From the NCBI GenBank assembly GCA_937901395.1, contig CALCDB010000057.1:1-6910 (forward strand): a DNA stretch of 6,910 nt, given 5' to 3'. The notes beneath the pieces are model-generated. The model did no database searches, was not told the origin of the DNA, and saw only the letters and a list, made by a program, of their open reading frames with translations. This document shows, piece after piece, positions 6,781 to 6,910 of this stretch. The translations under genes were made by a program, and so were the position numbers. This DNA comes from an uncultured Verrucomicrobiota bacterium (GTDB lineage: Bacteria; Verrucomicrobiota; Kiritimatiellia; RFP12; UBA1067). The stretch's first letter is position 1, and each line of letters starts with the position of its first letter.

Positions 6781-6809
6781 ATGATACCACAAAACATCGC
6801 CACTGTCAA
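6781..6809 (-). promoter_or_regulatory. Near-consensus sigma-70 promoter of the large exoprotein gene
   Basis: On the minus strand a perfect -35 TTGACA (6804-6809) is followed by a 17-bp spacer and -10 TATCAT (6781-6786), a one-base departure from TATAAT. TGG precedes the -10, giving an extended -10. Transcription should start near 6774, leaving an AT-rich leader of about 60 nt. The -35 begins immediately after the stop codon of the upstream open frame. Confidence 0.85.
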
Positions 6810-6910
6810 TTACCCTCCAACTTTGCCTTCGCGGGAGTTAAGTAGCATAAATCCTTGCTTGCTCTTAACGGGAATGGTGATGATAACAGGCTCCAACTCT
6901 TCCCACTTCA
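6810..6910 (-). CDS. Probable C-terminal end of an unidentified gene (partial)
   Basis: Reading from 6908, an open frame of 32 codons ends at the TAA at 6810-6812. It is cut by the window edge, so the start is not seen. The peptide begins KWEELEPVIITIPVKSKQGF and ends NSREGKVGG. It has a beta-strand-like VIITIPV and a charged, hydrophilic end. Codon first positions are mostly purines (22 of 32), as in real genes. Another minus frame is also open over this stretch, so the evidence is modest. I do not recognise the family. It would be co-directional with the two complete genes. No terminator is evident between it and the exoprotein gene, so some read-through is possible. Confidence 0.45.
   Translation of the reverse strand, partial: KWEELEPVIITIPVKSKQGFMLLNSREGKVGG

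Noticed and set aside
1..6910. CRISPR array, tRNA, rRNA, insertion sequence or defence module
   Set aside because: No regularly spaced identical repeats, cloverleaf, rRNA-like stretch, transposase frame or paired terminal repeats were seen on either strand.

Overview
The window holds two complete genes and the probable tail of a third, all on the minus strand. It looks like bacterial chromosome of moderate GC content. The likely source is the PVC group (Kiritimatiellota, Lentisphaerota or Verrucomicrobiota). This rests on the large exoprotein, which combines a LamG-like N-terminus, autotransporter-associated beta-strand repeats and a W/N-W/AP..GD.A.F segment, a style common in those phyla. 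It also fits a primary sigma factor with a long Lys-rich N-terminal tail. The taxonomic placement is an inference; no rRNA or other marker is present.

Layout, read in the direction of transcription from high to low coordinates. From 6910 to 6810 there is a short open frame that looks like the C-terminal end of an unidentified gene. Its TAA directly abuts a strong promoter at 6781-6809 (TTGACA, 17 bp, TGG-TATCAT). That promoter gives an AT-rich leader of about 60 nt with small inverted and direct repeats. The leader is followed by a 1508-residue secreted repeat protein (6712-2186). Twenty bases after its stop is an intrinsic-terminator-like hairpin with a GAAA tetraloop. It is followed at once by the promoter of rpoD (2089-2118: TTGCAA, 18 bp, TGG-TATAAT). 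The rpoD coding region then runs from 2035 to 23.

The two complete genes appear to be separate transcription units. The sigma factor keeps the residues known in E. coli sigma-70 to read the -10, extended -10 and -35 elements. Both promoters in the window carry matching elements, so housekeeping sigma directing the exoprotein promoter is plausible. The exoprotein is the less ordinary element: it has a signal peptide and beta-rich repeats, but no visible beta-barrel translocator, PEP-CTERM or LPXTG anchor. I see no mobile element, CRISPR array, tRNA, rRNA, toxin-antitoxin or defence module, and nothing that amounts to a clearly new multi-gene system.
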